Assembly (NCBI GenBank): GCA_029449235.1
Contig: JANATG010000017.1
Location: 1,008,001 to 1,072,000, forward strand
Origin: Linnemannia schmuckeri
Taxonomy: Eukaryota; Mortierellomycota; Mortierellomycetes; Mortierellales; Mortierellaceae
Direction: 5' to 3'
DNA length: 64,000 nucleotides
Shown here: piece by piece, positions 21,745 through 32,190 of the stretch
How positions within the stretch are numbered: position 1 is the stretch's first letter
How the letters are laid out: each line of letters starts with the position of its first letter
Notes under the pieces: model-generated
What the model was told of the DNA's origin: nothing
What the model saw: only the letters and a program-made list of their open reading frames with translations
Database searches by the model: none
Translations under genes and position numbers: made by a program

Positions 21745-22100
21745 TTATACACTACACCTCACACTCATAGACATCAATAGCACGAAGAAAAAAACATATG
21801 TAGCAAGAGCTGTCTTTAAGTTTGTAGGATATCTGCGTCCTAACTCGCCATTTATTAGACTCAAAGGAGAAAGTAGTTTGGGCACGAGTTTAGACCAGTG
21901 GATGGGACGCCAGACTTTCCAAAGGAAGCGCCATTGACCCACTGAGTGTTACTTCGTGTCTTACCTTTTGCCAGCTTGGAAAAGTTCCCAGTGCAATCGC
22001 TCGTCGAGAACTACTTTAGGTTTCCTCCGTCTATGTTGTAGACCTTGGCAGTCGTAATTCTCATGAGCCAAAGACACTCTCTTCTGACTGGGTTTCTTGC
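21745..22100 (-). pseudogene. decayed third copy of the secreted 116-aa family
   Basis: Minus-strand sequence matches the intact gene at 23014-23364 over blocks encoding the C-terminal half. TGGGACGCCAGACTTTCC at 21903 matches its counterpart at 23056, and CAGTGCAATCGCTSGTCGAGAAC occurs in both. Even the 3' UTR words CACTCATAGACATCAAT recur at 21761 and, for the other paralog, near 23918. Frameshifts and substitutions destroy the frame, and the signal-peptide exon region near 22090 is not recognisable. This is a dead tandem duplicate. Confidence 0.7.
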
Positions 22101-23013
22101 GTTGAGATTTTTTTTGACGCCGTTGCTAAGGCTGAGTGCGTCTTTTCATATGTAAAGCGGGTGCTCAACAGGAAAGAATACGAGGATTTCCCACGATAAT
22201 TGAATTAGTCGCCCAAGAGATGACTGTTAGGACAGCATCCGAAGGAGTGTTGTGAGCACGAACACGATGAAGACGCCACGTCCAATACCAATTTCATCCC
22301 AACGCTTGGCTCTACCTCGAGATGATACTTTTCCTAATGGCACCGCTCCTTGGTCTACTGTATCTCGTTCAAAGGGGGTGAAGGGATAAGGACAAATTAA
22401 TCAGCCAATCGGATGAAAATCTTATCATGTTATTCTGGTCAATAAGATTGCTCCTTACAATTTGTCCCTTCTTGAGCCCTTTCCTCGGTAAAAAAAAAAA
22501 AAAAAGCCAAAAAAAAATTAGTCTCATTCATGGTGTATCATAACCTTTTCGAGTTTAGGCCCTGAACCTTGGTTGATTGAACTAAACAGAGACTAACGTG
22601 CTGTAATGAAATTCATCGGCGCATCAAAATGCATGAGCGGCGTGTTCGCAAATCGTAATTACAATGAAACCAAATTGAGCTCTTTCAGGGACCCTTGCGG
22701 GACGAAAGATATTATTTTTTGAGCATGTGCAGCCTAGGCCACCAAAGTGCTCATAGCGAACTGCGCAATTGAAGTGTGCAATATGTCGAGTGAGTGCAAG
22801 AGGGATCAGGACAGGAGGCAAGGAATTGATAGACAAGATGTCTTTCATGCTCCAATTTTATCTGTTTGCTCAATGATAGTTCTGTCAGTGTACTGACAGT
22901 TATAAATCTCAGTTGATTCAACAAGAAACGGACACACGCAATACACTCAGCACTTGTCTCTGCTTAGGTTCTTTCCAGGATGGATTGCTCTCTGTTTTGA
23001 ATTTATTACCGAT
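22101..23013. other. intergenic, no supportable gene
   Basis: Only small frames without features. An A-run lies near 22491-22505. The stretch 22900-23013 is the 3' flank of the next secreted-protein gene. Confidence 0.45.
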
Positions 23014-23364
23014 TTAACGGTTAAAGTAGTTTGGGCACTCATAAGGACCAATCGATGGGACGCCAGACTTTCCCATGGAGACACTGTTGACCCACTGAGC
23101 ATTGTTTCGAGTGGCGCCCCTTTCAAGCTGAGAATAGTTACCAGTGCAATCGCTGGTCGAGAACAACTTCATGTCGGCTGCATCCCTGTTGAAGATCTTG
23201 GCAGTCTGTGTGTTCTTGAGGCAAATACACGACCTGTTGTCCTTATCAACTGAAAGCGTATATTTTTTGCCACTGTTGTTGAAGACATCAGCCCTGGTAT
23301 ATACAACCGGGTTGGCGACTGCGACAGCGGCACAGAGTGCGAACAAGACGAGCGATTTGACCAT
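23014..23364 (-). CDS. small secreted protein, 116-aa family, copy A
   Basis: A signal peptide (residues 1-18, LVLFALCAAVAVA) is followed by a ~98-residue mature domain with four cysteines (46, 48, 73, 110). Motifs shared with the neighbour at 24006-24356 are CICLKNT, SDCTGNYS, NNAQ-x-x-NS and a C-terminal CPNYF. The DCTG turn in a short beta-rich chain is compatible with a small beta-sandwich or crystallin-like fold, but this is only a suggestion. Core promoter: TATAAAAA at 23580-23573. The leader probably holds a 5' UTR intron from GTAAGC at 23514 to an AG at 23381 or 23370. The ATG context is CAAAAATGG. The family is unknown to me. Confidence 0.75.
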   Translation of the reverse strand: MVKSLVLFALCAAVAVANPVVYTRADVFNNSGKKYTLSVDKDNRSCICLKNTQTAKIFNRDAADMKLFSTSDCTGNYSQLERGATRNNAQWVNSVSMGKSGVPSIGPYECPNYFNR

Positions 23365-23572
23365 TTTTGCTGATTAAAGTCTAAAGTAAAGAAAAGTTAG
23401 ACGGGTGTAAAGGGAGGTGCAGATGGTTAGTTCGCTATTGAACACAATGTCTGGAGTGTGAAGACTAACAAACTAGACTGTGTGCATCGTATGTGGAGGG
23501 GAGTCCAGGCTTACAATATGTGTTAAGGAGGAGATGAAGATGATGAGCTGTATGATGGCGGGAGATGGGGTC

Positions 23573-23580
23573 TTTTTATA
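23573..23580 (-). promoter_or_regulatory. TATA box of secreted-protein copy A
   Basis: On the minus strand TATAAAAAG occurs about 210 bp before the ATG at 23364. The distance is explained if a 5' UTR intron lies between. Confidence 0.55.
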
Positions 23581-24005
23581 TTGAGCTGATTTCAAAGTCA
23601 GAGCGCAGCGCGGCGTGTTTGAGCATTGGCGATTGTCCTCTTCATCAGACTAAATTAAATTGTGATCATTGAGTACACCCTATGATTTGGGCAAGGTCAC
23701 TTTCTACCATGAATAGTATTCAGCATTCAATTCATTTTTCAATCCTCAACTCAGGCAACAACACTCCACCCCGGTTGACCATCCTTGTCAGATTGAACGG
23801 AGTTCCATATTTGAAAAATTATGATAGTCCTGGTTGATTCATCTCCATTGCAGGCACACCATCCTCATGTTTGTGAAAAAACAATTTCAGTCAAAACTAT
23901 TGCAGTCTGTAACTTGCACTCATAGACATCAATTGTAAGAAAAAACAGCCTGCCTAATTTTTATTGCGTTCAATGAAACATAGAAGATTTGCTCCTTGCT
24001 GTCAT

Positions 24006-24356
24006 CTATTTAGTGTGAATGTCGAAGTAGTTGGGGCAGGTAAGAGGGCCCGAAGATGGGATACCAGACCCACCAATAGAAAGACTGTTGATCTGCTGGG
24101 CGTTATTTTGAGTCTTTCCAAGAAAAAGCACAGAATAGTTTCCAGTGCAATCGTCGGTAAAGAACAACTTGACGTTTCCGCCTTCCTTGTTGTAAATCTT
24201 GGCGGTTTCGGTGTTCTTGAGGCAAATGCAGCTTTGGTGGCTGGGGACCTGGGGCAACGAGATTTTCTTGCCAGCGTTGTTCCAGATGTGAATCTCGTAG
24301 GCCTGAGCGAAAGGAACAGTTGCACAGAGCGCCAGCATGAGGACTGATTTGAGCAT
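24006..24356 (-). CDS. small secreted protein, 116-aa family, copy B
   Basis: A paralog of copy A with the same length and domain. The signal peptide (1-19, ending FAQA/Y) is followed by a mature chain with cysteines 43, 45, 70 and 107, and CICLKNT, DDCTGNYS, NNAQQINS and CPNYF. Identity over the mature region is roughly half by eye. A TATA box (24523-24517) and a probable 89-nt 5' UTR intron (GTAATT at 24463 to CTATAG ending 24375) mirror the arrangement of copy A, supporting tandem duplication including the promoter. A third, dead copy lies at 21745-22100. It is extracellular, of unknown function. Confidence 0.75.
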   Translation of the reverse strand: MLKSVLMLALCATVPFAQAYEIHIWNNAGKKISLPQVPSHQSCICLKNTETAKIYNKEGGNVKLFFTDDCTGNYSVLFLGKTQNNAQQINSLSIGGSGIPSSGPLTCPNYFDIHTK

Positions 24357-24516
24357 TTTGTTGATAAAAGTGGTCTATAGCAGACTGTGTTAATAGGACT
24401 TGGCGGTGTAAAGTCTGAATATCAAAAAACAAATGGAATGTGGAAAAGAGAGAGAAAAATTACCTTGTGTGGTGAGGAAATGAGGGTGGTGAACCAATTG
24501 GTGGGAGTATCGTTTA

Positions 24517-24523
24517 TTTTATA
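24517..24523 (-). promoter_or_regulatory. TATA box of secreted-protein copy B
   Basis: TATAAAA on the minus strand, about 160 bp before the ATG at 24356 and 54 bp before the proposed 5' UTR intron donor. Confidence 0.6.
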
Positions 24524-24687
24524 AACGGCTAAGACGGAGAAGGTACTCTGCGGAAGGAGAAAGGGAATGCTCCCTGACCGCTGAGAGAAGGAAAGATGGG
24601 ATGGGAAGAATCCTTTTCCGTTTGTTTGTTTGTTCTTTCGATCGCGATTAGACTAGCCCACATATATTTATTTTGAGAGCTCCCCTT

Positions 24688-24872
24688 TAAAAAAAGAGAG
24701 ACGCGGCGTGTCGTAGTATTATTTACATATCAAGATAGTCCTGTTCGTCTCAATCCATACCATAGGGCAATATTAAAAAATTAAAAAGAGAAAAGCGGCG
24801 TGTCGTAGTATTATTTGCACTTCAAAATAGTCCTGTTTGCTTCAATCCATACCATGAGGCAATAGTAAAAAA
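24688..24872 (+). repeat. tandem duplication of a ~92-bp unit
   Basis: Two adjacent copies share GCGGCGTGTCGTAGTATTAT, then ATAGTCCTGTT, CAATCCATACCAT and a terminal A-run. The GCGGCG anchor is at 24703 and 24795. By eye the copies are around 85-90 percent identical. The duplication lies upstream of copy B and has no coding capacity. Confidence 0.75.
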
Positions 24873-25988
24873 ACAACAGTAGACTGCGCTTCCAACGATG
24901 TTCCGATGAGCTGTATGCGCTTCAGTCAATGTCACCATTGTAATCTTTTCAAAAACAACAAAAATAACAACCAGCCTACTAATATTTAGCTGCTGCGCTT
25001 GGATGTAAAGGTCGATACATTTCTTTGCTTTAAAGAAAGAAGAGTTCCCCACAAATTAGACTTGTTGTCTGAAGGTGGGTTAGGTGGAAGGCAAACCTAT
25101 CAAGGCATTGTAAATATGATAAAAAAACAAGAGTGCCGTTCAAAAGTCATCCTATTCTCTAAAACTAATGCGCACCAACCAGATCTAGACCCGAACCCAG
25201 ACCCATGCTCATTTTCAGACCCATGCCCATTTTCTAGTGTTGTCCTGGTATGGGCTCGTTTCCCACCATGTTGCAAACAAAGGCCTCCTCGGAGGTAAAA
25301 TAATCAGTCAAATTCACCCGACGGCTTGTGTATCGTATTCAATAGTTGTGAACTTTTCATATTTACTGAAACTTTGCTTGAAATCCCAAAGAACCCTTGT
25401 CATGCTTTCCTCCGATAAGGTTGCTGACAGGCCATAGATTAAATTATAACATTTTAGACTAGATCTGGCTCCAATCTTTTACATTTGCGGAAGTCCAAGC
25501 TGCGCTCTCCAACACCAACGATGTTCCATCAGGCTTCTGAACTCATTACCACTTCAGACCCTCGTTCAACAGGGGGAGGGGAAAGGGGTAAGGGGAAAGT
25601 GCTGCTAGAAATATGATTGGTTTGGTTTATTTTCCCCTATCTGCGAGTGAAAATAGGCCGAGCCAGTCACTTGGCGACAATAGCGAAGTAAAGAAACACT
25701 TTTGCCCTAGTATTTCTTCTTTTTAGGTTTACCGAAAGACGGCGTCCTTGCAGATGGCCTTTTAGCACAAACTTTAATAGAGTGACCCTCAGAACTACGG
25801 TAATCTCCAGACGCTGAAAAAAAAGATGAAAAAAAAAATGTGCCCTCTCTCATCTTTCTCCCACCATTCTTTCACTACTTTCTTTCCACCTCAGTTATAA
25901 AAGAATTCATGCGTTATTCGCGCACCCGATGAACGACAGCAACAACGACCGAGAGTATGTGGGCCATATCTCGCGCTGTTTTAATGGA
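24873..25988. other. intergenic, ends in a promoter interrupted by DIRS copy 1
   Basis: No complete gene. TTATAAAAG at 25895-25903 looks like a plus-strand TATA box. An ATG at 25930 opens a frame (MNDSNNDREYVGHISRCFNG) that runs straight into the DIRS element at 25989. Whether a gene began here cannot be shown. Confidence 0.4.
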
Positions 25989-26175
25989 ATTATTCTTCCT
26001 TGCCAGGGACTCTATCTGTGTGTATCATTCTTTTAATGTGACCGTGACTTCCGAAAAAAAATTGAAAATGAAAACAAACTACTAAACAAAAGGGGACTCT
26101 AGGCGATCTCTTGATCTCTATCATTCTTTTTCACGGCCGGAACACTCTCCCCGAATCTCTGGACGATCCTCCCCC

Positions 26176-27144
26176 ATGTCCCATGCACCCAATTCTACGA
26201 CCCCTGAAGTCGATATCGACATTCATGCGACCCTTCGCCTTATGCAGGAGCAAATGTAGCAACAGTAAGCCTTTAAGCGGCAACAGCAAGCCCTTTTGCA
26301 ACAGCAGCAAGCCAGGATTCAACAACTGGAAGCCGAATCCAGCGAACAGGACGATAAGGTGGTCTACAAGAACCCTCGAGCGACCACTCTCAAGCTCTAC
26401 CAAGATCTTCTCGATGTTTACCCTGCCATTGGCGAGCCCAAGTTCTTCGACTCGGAGCTACCCAAGAACCATGATGTCTTTAACTGGAACGACTTTCACT
26501 ACACCGAAGGTATGGAGTACAAACCTCCCCCGGTTCTGCAACATTCAGAGGTATCTCTCTCAGGCCCTGCAAAGCGACACGAAAGTGATTTGGCAACAAT
26601 CCAAGGATATTTGGCACACACGACTCGGTTCTACGACACTTGCGCCCATGAAATCATCAGCCCAAGAGAAAACGCCCCGCCACTCGAGCAACGCATGCTC
26701 GGTTTTCTCAACACGGTGCGCATTTCCACGGCTCACGACGCTTCCAGGATCAGTCGGATGCGAGAGAATCTTTATCTTGATGAGCTCGGCATCAAGCATG
26801 GCAACGACAAGGAGGAATCCCTCTTTACTTTGGACTCACTCGCTGCCAAAAAAGCAGCGGCGGACCTGGTTCGAAAGACCTACAAGAAGTACGAACCTCC
26901 AAAGGACAAGACCAAGAAGTCTGACAAGTCTAACCAAGACAAGGCAGGAACAGACGACAAATCTAAGGACCAACAGTCGAGCAAGTCGTATTCCAAGGAC
27001 AAGTCAGAATATAAATCCGATAACGGCAAGTCGGGCTACAAGTCGGATGACGGCAAGACTAGCGGCAAGCATCGGTACAAGTCTGGTGGTGGATCTGACA
27101 AGAAAAGATTAGACCAGGGAAACGACGGAGAGAAGTCGGATTAG
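26176..27144 (+). pseudogene. DIRS copy 1 ORF1 (gag-like) with nonsense mutations
   Basis: The frame starting ATGTCCCATGCACCC at 26176 matches intact ORF1 of copy 2 but contains TAG at 26257 and TAA at 26266 in the Gln-rich segment. The rest, from about 26296, stays open to the stop at 27144. It ends in a Lys/Ser/Asp-rich tail with SYSKDKS, GYKSD and GKSG-type repeats, typical of nucleic-acid-binding gag-like proteins without a zinc knuckle. Confidence 0.75.
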
Positions 27145-27185
27145 TAGGTGGTCGACTTCTCCAGTTTCAGGAGGCATGGAGGGAG

Positions 27186-29008
27186 ATGACAGATTCGACA
27201 TGGGTCAACAATATCATCAAGTCGGGCTACAGCATCATCTTCGACCGACCCCTACCACTGCGCCTACCACCACTGCACGATCCGTTCAATTCGCCGGAGA
27301 AACGAGAAGCCATAGACGTAGAAGTCCGTACTTTATTACAAAAAAGGGCTATCGAAGAATGCAGCGGGAGGGGATTTTACAGTCGCATCTTTACGATTCC
27401 CAAACAAACGGGGGACCTACGCCCAATGTTGAACTTACGTCCACTCAACCAGTTCTTGACAGCTCCCAAGTTCAAGATGGAAACCCTCACCAACATTTGC
27501 AGGATGCTCAAACCCGGAGACTGGCTTACGAGTATCGACCTCAGCGATGCCTTCCTGCATGTGGCAGTCCACCCGGCATCTCGCAAGTACCTCCGCTTCA
27601 GATGGGGAGCGGCGTCATACCAGTTCCGAACACTGCCTTTCGGACTTTCACTTTCCCCCTTCGTATTCACAAAAATCGTCCGTCCGATTCTCAAGTGGGC
27701 AAGGGAGAGAGGGATCAGGATCTCGGCATATCTCGAAGACATCCTCATCGCAGCCAGGACCAAGGAGGAGGCCAAGGAGCATACTCGTCTGGTTCAGGAG
27801 CAACTGGAAAAACTCGGCTTTCTCATCAAGGAAGCCAAGTCAACACTCGATCCTACCCAATGTATCGACCATCTTGGGTTCAGGATCAACACAGCCAACA
27901 TGTCACTTTCAGTCCAAGATCAAAGGTCCGCGACCTGCGCAGGGAAGTGGAGAAGATGATCAAGGCAGGGACCATCCAACTTCGACAGCGGGCAGCATTT
28001 ATCGGAAAGGCAATCGCACTGACGGTGGCGGTCTTTCCAGCTCGACTGAGGACGAGGAATCTGATTCAGGTTCAGAATGCAGCTCTGGCCAAGAAATGCA
28101 AGTGGACGGACCCGATTACGTTGGACACGGCGGCACTGGAGAATCTCAACTGGTGGCGGTCTCACCTATCGGACTGGAACGGCCAGGGATTCCTACCTCA
28201 GAAGACGGAGGTCGATGTATATACGGACGCCTCGGAGGATGCATGGGGGATTGTGATCGATGGCAAGGAGATATCCAGGACATGGAGCGCATCGGAACAA
28301 CCACACCACATCAGCTGGAAGGAACTGCGAGTCATTTGGCACTTGGTCCACCTCCCAGCAATGATCGGGAAAACCATTCATGTTATTTGCGACAACATGA
28401 CCACCATTGCCCAAATCAACAAATTCGGCGGGACTCGATCTCAGCCATTACTCAACCTAACAACCAAGATATGGGACTACTGCATGGCGATGGGCACAAG
28501 ACTCAAGACGACATATGTTCCCTCACAATTCAATCCAGCAGATGCACCCTCCAGGAGGATGGTGACACAATTGGAGTGGTCGATCGACACACCATTCTTC
28601 CAACACCTCGAGTCGACATGGGGTCGCCACCACATCGACTTATTCGCAACAGCCGCAAATACCAAGGTTCCTCGATACATCTCATGGAAACAGGAGGAGA
28701 CGGCTTGGAGCCAGGACGCATTCAACAGTTGCTGGTCCAACATGAACAGAGTCTACGCATGTCCACCATGGTCTCTAATCAGCAGAGTCCTCCAGAAGAT
28801 CAAGCAGGACAAGGTCAAGGCAACAGTCATCACTCCTTTCTGGACGAGCGCGCTCTGGTACCCTACGATCGCGGCCATGTCGGTCGACAAGCCTCTACGG
28901 ATCCCGAGGAACCAGGTCTTGCCAGCACCAGGGAACAGCCCACACATCCTCGAGAAGAATCCAATGCGGTTGCTCTCAGCGTGGAATGTCGACGGGAACA
29001 AGCAGTAG
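27186..29008 (+). pseudogene. DIRS copy 1 reverse transcriptase/RNase H, frameshifted
   Basis: The first part (27186-27959) carries the RT core but reads YLED at residues 182-185 (27729-27740), where copy 2 has YLDD. The first catalytic Asp is therefore Glu. Comparison with copy 2 around 27915 shows one base missing, which shifts the frame. The RNase H part (VDVYTDASEDAWG) and the DIRS-typical C-terminal part (IDLFATAANTKVPRYISWK) continue in the other frame to 29008. The enzyme should be inactive. Confidence 0.85.
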
Positions 29009-29262
29009 ACAAGGGAGCAGAAGCGGGGGTCCTGACTAAATTATTTGACTCGAAGGCAGCCCATCAGAAAACTAATGCCACAAGACGAGACCTAGCCACC
29101 ATACAAGGCCCGAGCGGTTGGCACTACCGCCGCACTAAAGAAGAGGATTTTAGTGAACGGCGTTGTCACGCACGGCAACTGATCATCCCCAGCCATTGTC
29201 AAAGCCTCCTACAGGATCTTAGGATCCTAGCAAACAGCTTCACCGCAGCCATTATTTCCTAA
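29009..29262 (+). pseudogene. DIRS copy 1 tyrosine recombinase remnant
   Basis: After LTKLFDSKAA, shared with copy 2, the sequence jumps to a stretch matching only the last part of the recombinase (YKARAVGTTAAL region and ...NSFTAAIIS end), with frameshifts. Most of the catalytic domain is deleted. Only about 250 bases remain of an expected ~1 kb. Confidence 0.7.
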
Positions 29263-29270
29263 CTCTGGAT

Positions 29271-29370
29271 CCACAGATAGAGTCCCTGGCAAGGAAGAAT
29301 AATGGATAGCGATGCCGAATAACATGACGGCTAAAGCCTATTATTCGACACCGCCAGAGACTCTAGATGT
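29271..29370. repeat. internal complementary region of DIRS copy 1
   Basis: It contains AGAGTCCCTGGCAAGGAAG (complement of the left terminus) joined to GGATAGCGATGCCGAATAAC and GGCTAAAGCCTATTATTCG (complement of the right terminus). In DIRS replication this region templates circle closure. Confidence 0.8.
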
Positions 29371-29576
29371 TCCACCCAACCCACCCTTTCTAGCAAGTAG
29401 ATAGAGGTCGAGAGATCGCCTAGAGTCCCCTTTTGTTTAGTAGTTTGTTTTCATTTTCAATTTTTTTTTTTTTTTCGGAAGTCACGGTCACATTAAAAGA
29501 ATGATACACACATCTAGAGTCCCTGGCGGTGTCGAATAATAGGCTTTAGCCGTCATGTTATTCGGCATCGCTATCC

Positions 29577-29860
29577 AAAAACGCCACTAAGTTTTTAGGC
29601 CATTCAGTTTTGACTAAGCAACGTGCGTGTCGCCTAGAAAGCAAATTACGTGGCCCCTAGAAAGTGTTGAGTAAGCAAGATACGTATTTCCAGAATCCTT
29701 CAGTAACAACAACCCCCTTTTTTCCGTTAACAATGACTTTGCTTCTGCTTCTTTTTCTTTTTTTTCCCTTTTTTTTTTTTTTTTTTTTTTTTTTGACCAA
29801 TTGTCATTAAAAACAAGCTTTCATCTGCCATAACTCTTATCACACCTGTCACCAGTCAGC
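29577..29860. other. spacer between DIRS copy 1 and the Helitron remnant
   Basis: No gene. A long T-run (about 29768-29794) and a repeated CGCCTAGAAAG/CCCCTAGAAAG word. The Helitron 5' end (TC after an A) may lie here but cannot be placed. Confidence 0.4.
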
Positions 29861-32189
29861 ATGCCTTCCACTCGCTCTCACCGTGTCACTCTTACTTCCA
29901 CTTCCGCCTCCGCCTCCAATGTCTCTCCTTCTGCGACTTTTTACAGGATACAAACGGCCTAAGACGAACAACTCAACAAGGTCGCGGCCGACCAAGTCGA
30001 TCACGTTCTCTACCCCTTCCACCAGGCGGACTGCTACCACCAGATCAACTGCTACCGATCCCTCCACTCCCTTCTCGCTTTATACCAAGCGCACTATCAC
30101 AACCAACGCCTAACCCAATGCCACAACGCCCTCGGCTTGCTAAAAGGAGATCATGAGTGCGAGAATTGTCTTCGGGATGCAGCTGTCAGTCAAACGGGAT
30201 ACCAACTCCGCTCTCTCTTTGCCAAGATCCTTGACTTTTGCAACCCGACGGATCCTGCTCGACTATGGACACCTTTCGCGATAAACCGTCTGATGATCTC
30301 CATCCAAGGGACCATGACGCTACCAGTCTTGAGCAACAAAAATCTTTTGAAGACCAGCATGCAAATGCTGCCTTGATCCACATACATGTTCTCCTGAGAA
30401 ACCTTGGCAAGACACTTGACCACTATGAAGGCATGCGCGAACCCGCCATACTCGAGCAGCATGGTCCCAGCGCAAATTGATTTATTGCAGACGATTTGAA
30501 TTACCCTTTGTCTAGCGCAGAGGAGTTGGCCACGATGGAACAGTCCCTCAATATAGATCAGAGAGAAGTCTACGACCAAATCAAGCACTCCTATGAGTCG
30601 AGCACTCCTGAGGCATACTTTATTGATGGTCCCGCAGGCACAGGGAAGACCTTCCTCTATTCCCTATCCTTCCATGGTTCGGTCGAATCGCGATATCGCA
30701 TTTGCAATCGCTGGATCTGGGATCGCTGCATTGCTCCTGCAGGGCGGAAGAACTGCCTACTCCCGCTTCAATGTTCCTGTCCCTACCCATGAGGATAGTG
30801 TCTGCTCAGTCTACTACAGAACACCAATTGCTGATCTTCTCATCCAAGCCAAGATCGTTGTCTGGGACGAAGCTCCTATGACGCACCGGCATATCTTTGA
30901 GACTGTAGATCCCACTCTCAAAGGCTTGATGAAAACTGTAGACCCTGAGAACGAACACCGTCCCTTTGGAGGAAAGCTTATGGTCTTTGGCGGCGGCTTT
31001 AGACAAATTACCCCAGTCATCAAGCAAGGACGCGGAGAGAAGACCATTGGAGCTAGCCTTAAACGATCTCCATTCTGGCAGCACATCCAACACCTTCATC
31101 TTTCCGTCAACTTGCGCCTCCTCAGGAATGCTGATGCCCCTGATATTGAGGAGCAGACTCAGTTTTGCATACTGGCTCCTTCAAGTTGGAGAAGGTACTA
31201 TTCCCGGCCCGTCTCCAGATAGTGGAATCTCCACTACCATCACACTCCCATCCTAAGTGGTAATGCCAGCCAATGCCAACATTGACGATCTCATTGCCAA
31301 GGTCTATCCTGATCTCCTGCACAATGTTAGTATCTCCAGTATTTCAATTGGCGCGTAGTGCTCTCCCCAACAAACGACGACGTTGGTGATGTCGACAGCC
31401 ACATCATGTTGGCCATAGAAGTGGAGTCAAGAAAGTTTCTCTCACAGGACTCCATCTTTAATAAAGAGGATGATAGAATGGACGCTCTGTTTCCGGTCGA
31501 ATTTCTAAACAGCCTCAAGTCGTCTTCGCTCCCTCCTTACCGCCTGAGATTGACCGGGGGTTGTCCTGTCCTACCCCCTCGAAACCTCATGCCACAGGAA
31601 GGACTTTGCAATGGTACGCGACTCATATGTACGTTACTCTCCCGGTACGTCTTTGGAGCCACTATCATTACGAGGACACATGCTGGCAATCAAGCATTCC
31701 TTCCTCGCATCCCAGTCTGTCATTCTGACCTTGATTTACCGTTCAAGTTCCGATGACTCCGGTTTCCTATCCGGCCTGCCTTTGCGATGACTATCAATAA
31801 GTCCCAAGGTCAGACTTTAGAGACTGTTGGTATCTATCTCAAGAAGCCGGTGTTCGCCCCTGATCAACTGTACGTTGCCCTATTTAGAGTGGCAAAAAAG
31901 AACAATGTGGATATGTTGATTGAGAGAAAGGATGCTAAGGCATCATATGATTGTACAACAAACGTTGTCTACCCAGGATTCTTGACTGAGTGTCTGTTTG
32001 CACCACAAAAAAAACAGAAAAGAGAAGGCAGAAAACTAATAAAAACACTTCCAACGAAAAGCGAGAGGGAGAGAAACGGAGGAAATGACAACACAAGTAA
32101 ACATCGTAATATCAACTACCACCACTTTTTTTTTAATACTTCGAACTTGCTCCACACCTCCGCGAGCGAAGCCGCGGGCACTATTCTAG
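29861..32189 (+). mobile_element. Helitron remnant with recognisable 3' terminus
   Basis: The element holds the C-terminal helicase half of a RepHel protein in broken frames (see the pseudogene entry). It ends in a typical Helitron 3' end: the hairpin CCGCGAGCGAAGCCGCGG at 32159-32177, then GCACTATT and CTAG (32186-32189), followed by T. The Rep (HUH endonuclease) part is absent. A short N-terminal-looking frame at 29861 (ATGCCTTCCACTCGC, Ser/Thr-rich) sits directly before the helicase part, as if an internal deletion had joined the two. The 5' end is not determined. Confidence 0.75.
30030..31995 (+). pseudogene. Helitron Pif1-type helicase, multiply disrupted
   Basis: In consecutive but shifting frames one sees a GYQLRSLFAKILDFC segment, Walker A DGPAGTGKT (30625), Walker B VVWDEAPM (about 30857), FGGGFRQITPV, an EFLNSL...LPPYRLRL segment, LCNGTRLI and the C-terminal MTINKSQGQTLE...QLYVALFRV block. 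These are the ordered Pif1/Helitron helicase motifs. An in-frame TGA interrupts near 30478, and frameshifts occur near 30690, 31150 and 31340-31360 among others. It is not functional. Confidence 0.85.
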
Positions 32190-32190
32190 T
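32159..32190 (+). repeat. Helitron 3' terminal hairpin and CTAG end
   Basis: The stem CCGCG...CGCGG encloses AGCGAAGC. It is followed 8-9 bases later by CTAG, matching the CTRR rule, with T as the 3' flanking base, the usual Helitron A/T insertion context. Confidence 0.75.

Larger units (their letters stand above)
25989..29576 (+). mobile_element. DIRS-type tyrosine-recombinase retrotransposon, copy 1 (defective)
   Basis: The left end (ATTATTCTTCCTTGCCAGGG, then to about 26130) is repeated inverted near the right end (29400-29510). The internal complementary region at about 29271-29370 is complementary to the joined left and right termini: it reads GGAAGAATAAT directly followed by GGATAGCGATGCCG. 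This split inverted-repeat plus internal complementary region is the hallmark of DIRS elements. The coding order is ORF1 (gag-like), RT/RNase H, tyrosine recombinase. All three are damaged (see the separate entries). No target duplication is visible, as expected for recombinase-mediated insertion. It is closely similar to copy 2 at 42974-46830. Confidence 0.88.

Noticed and set aside
27547..29262. 571-codon plus-strand frame overlapping DIRS copy 1 (and similar 573- and 460-codon frames in copy 2)
   Set aside because: These are shadow frames of the gag-like and RT/RNase H ORFs. Only their extreme 3' ends carry genuine recombinase sequence.
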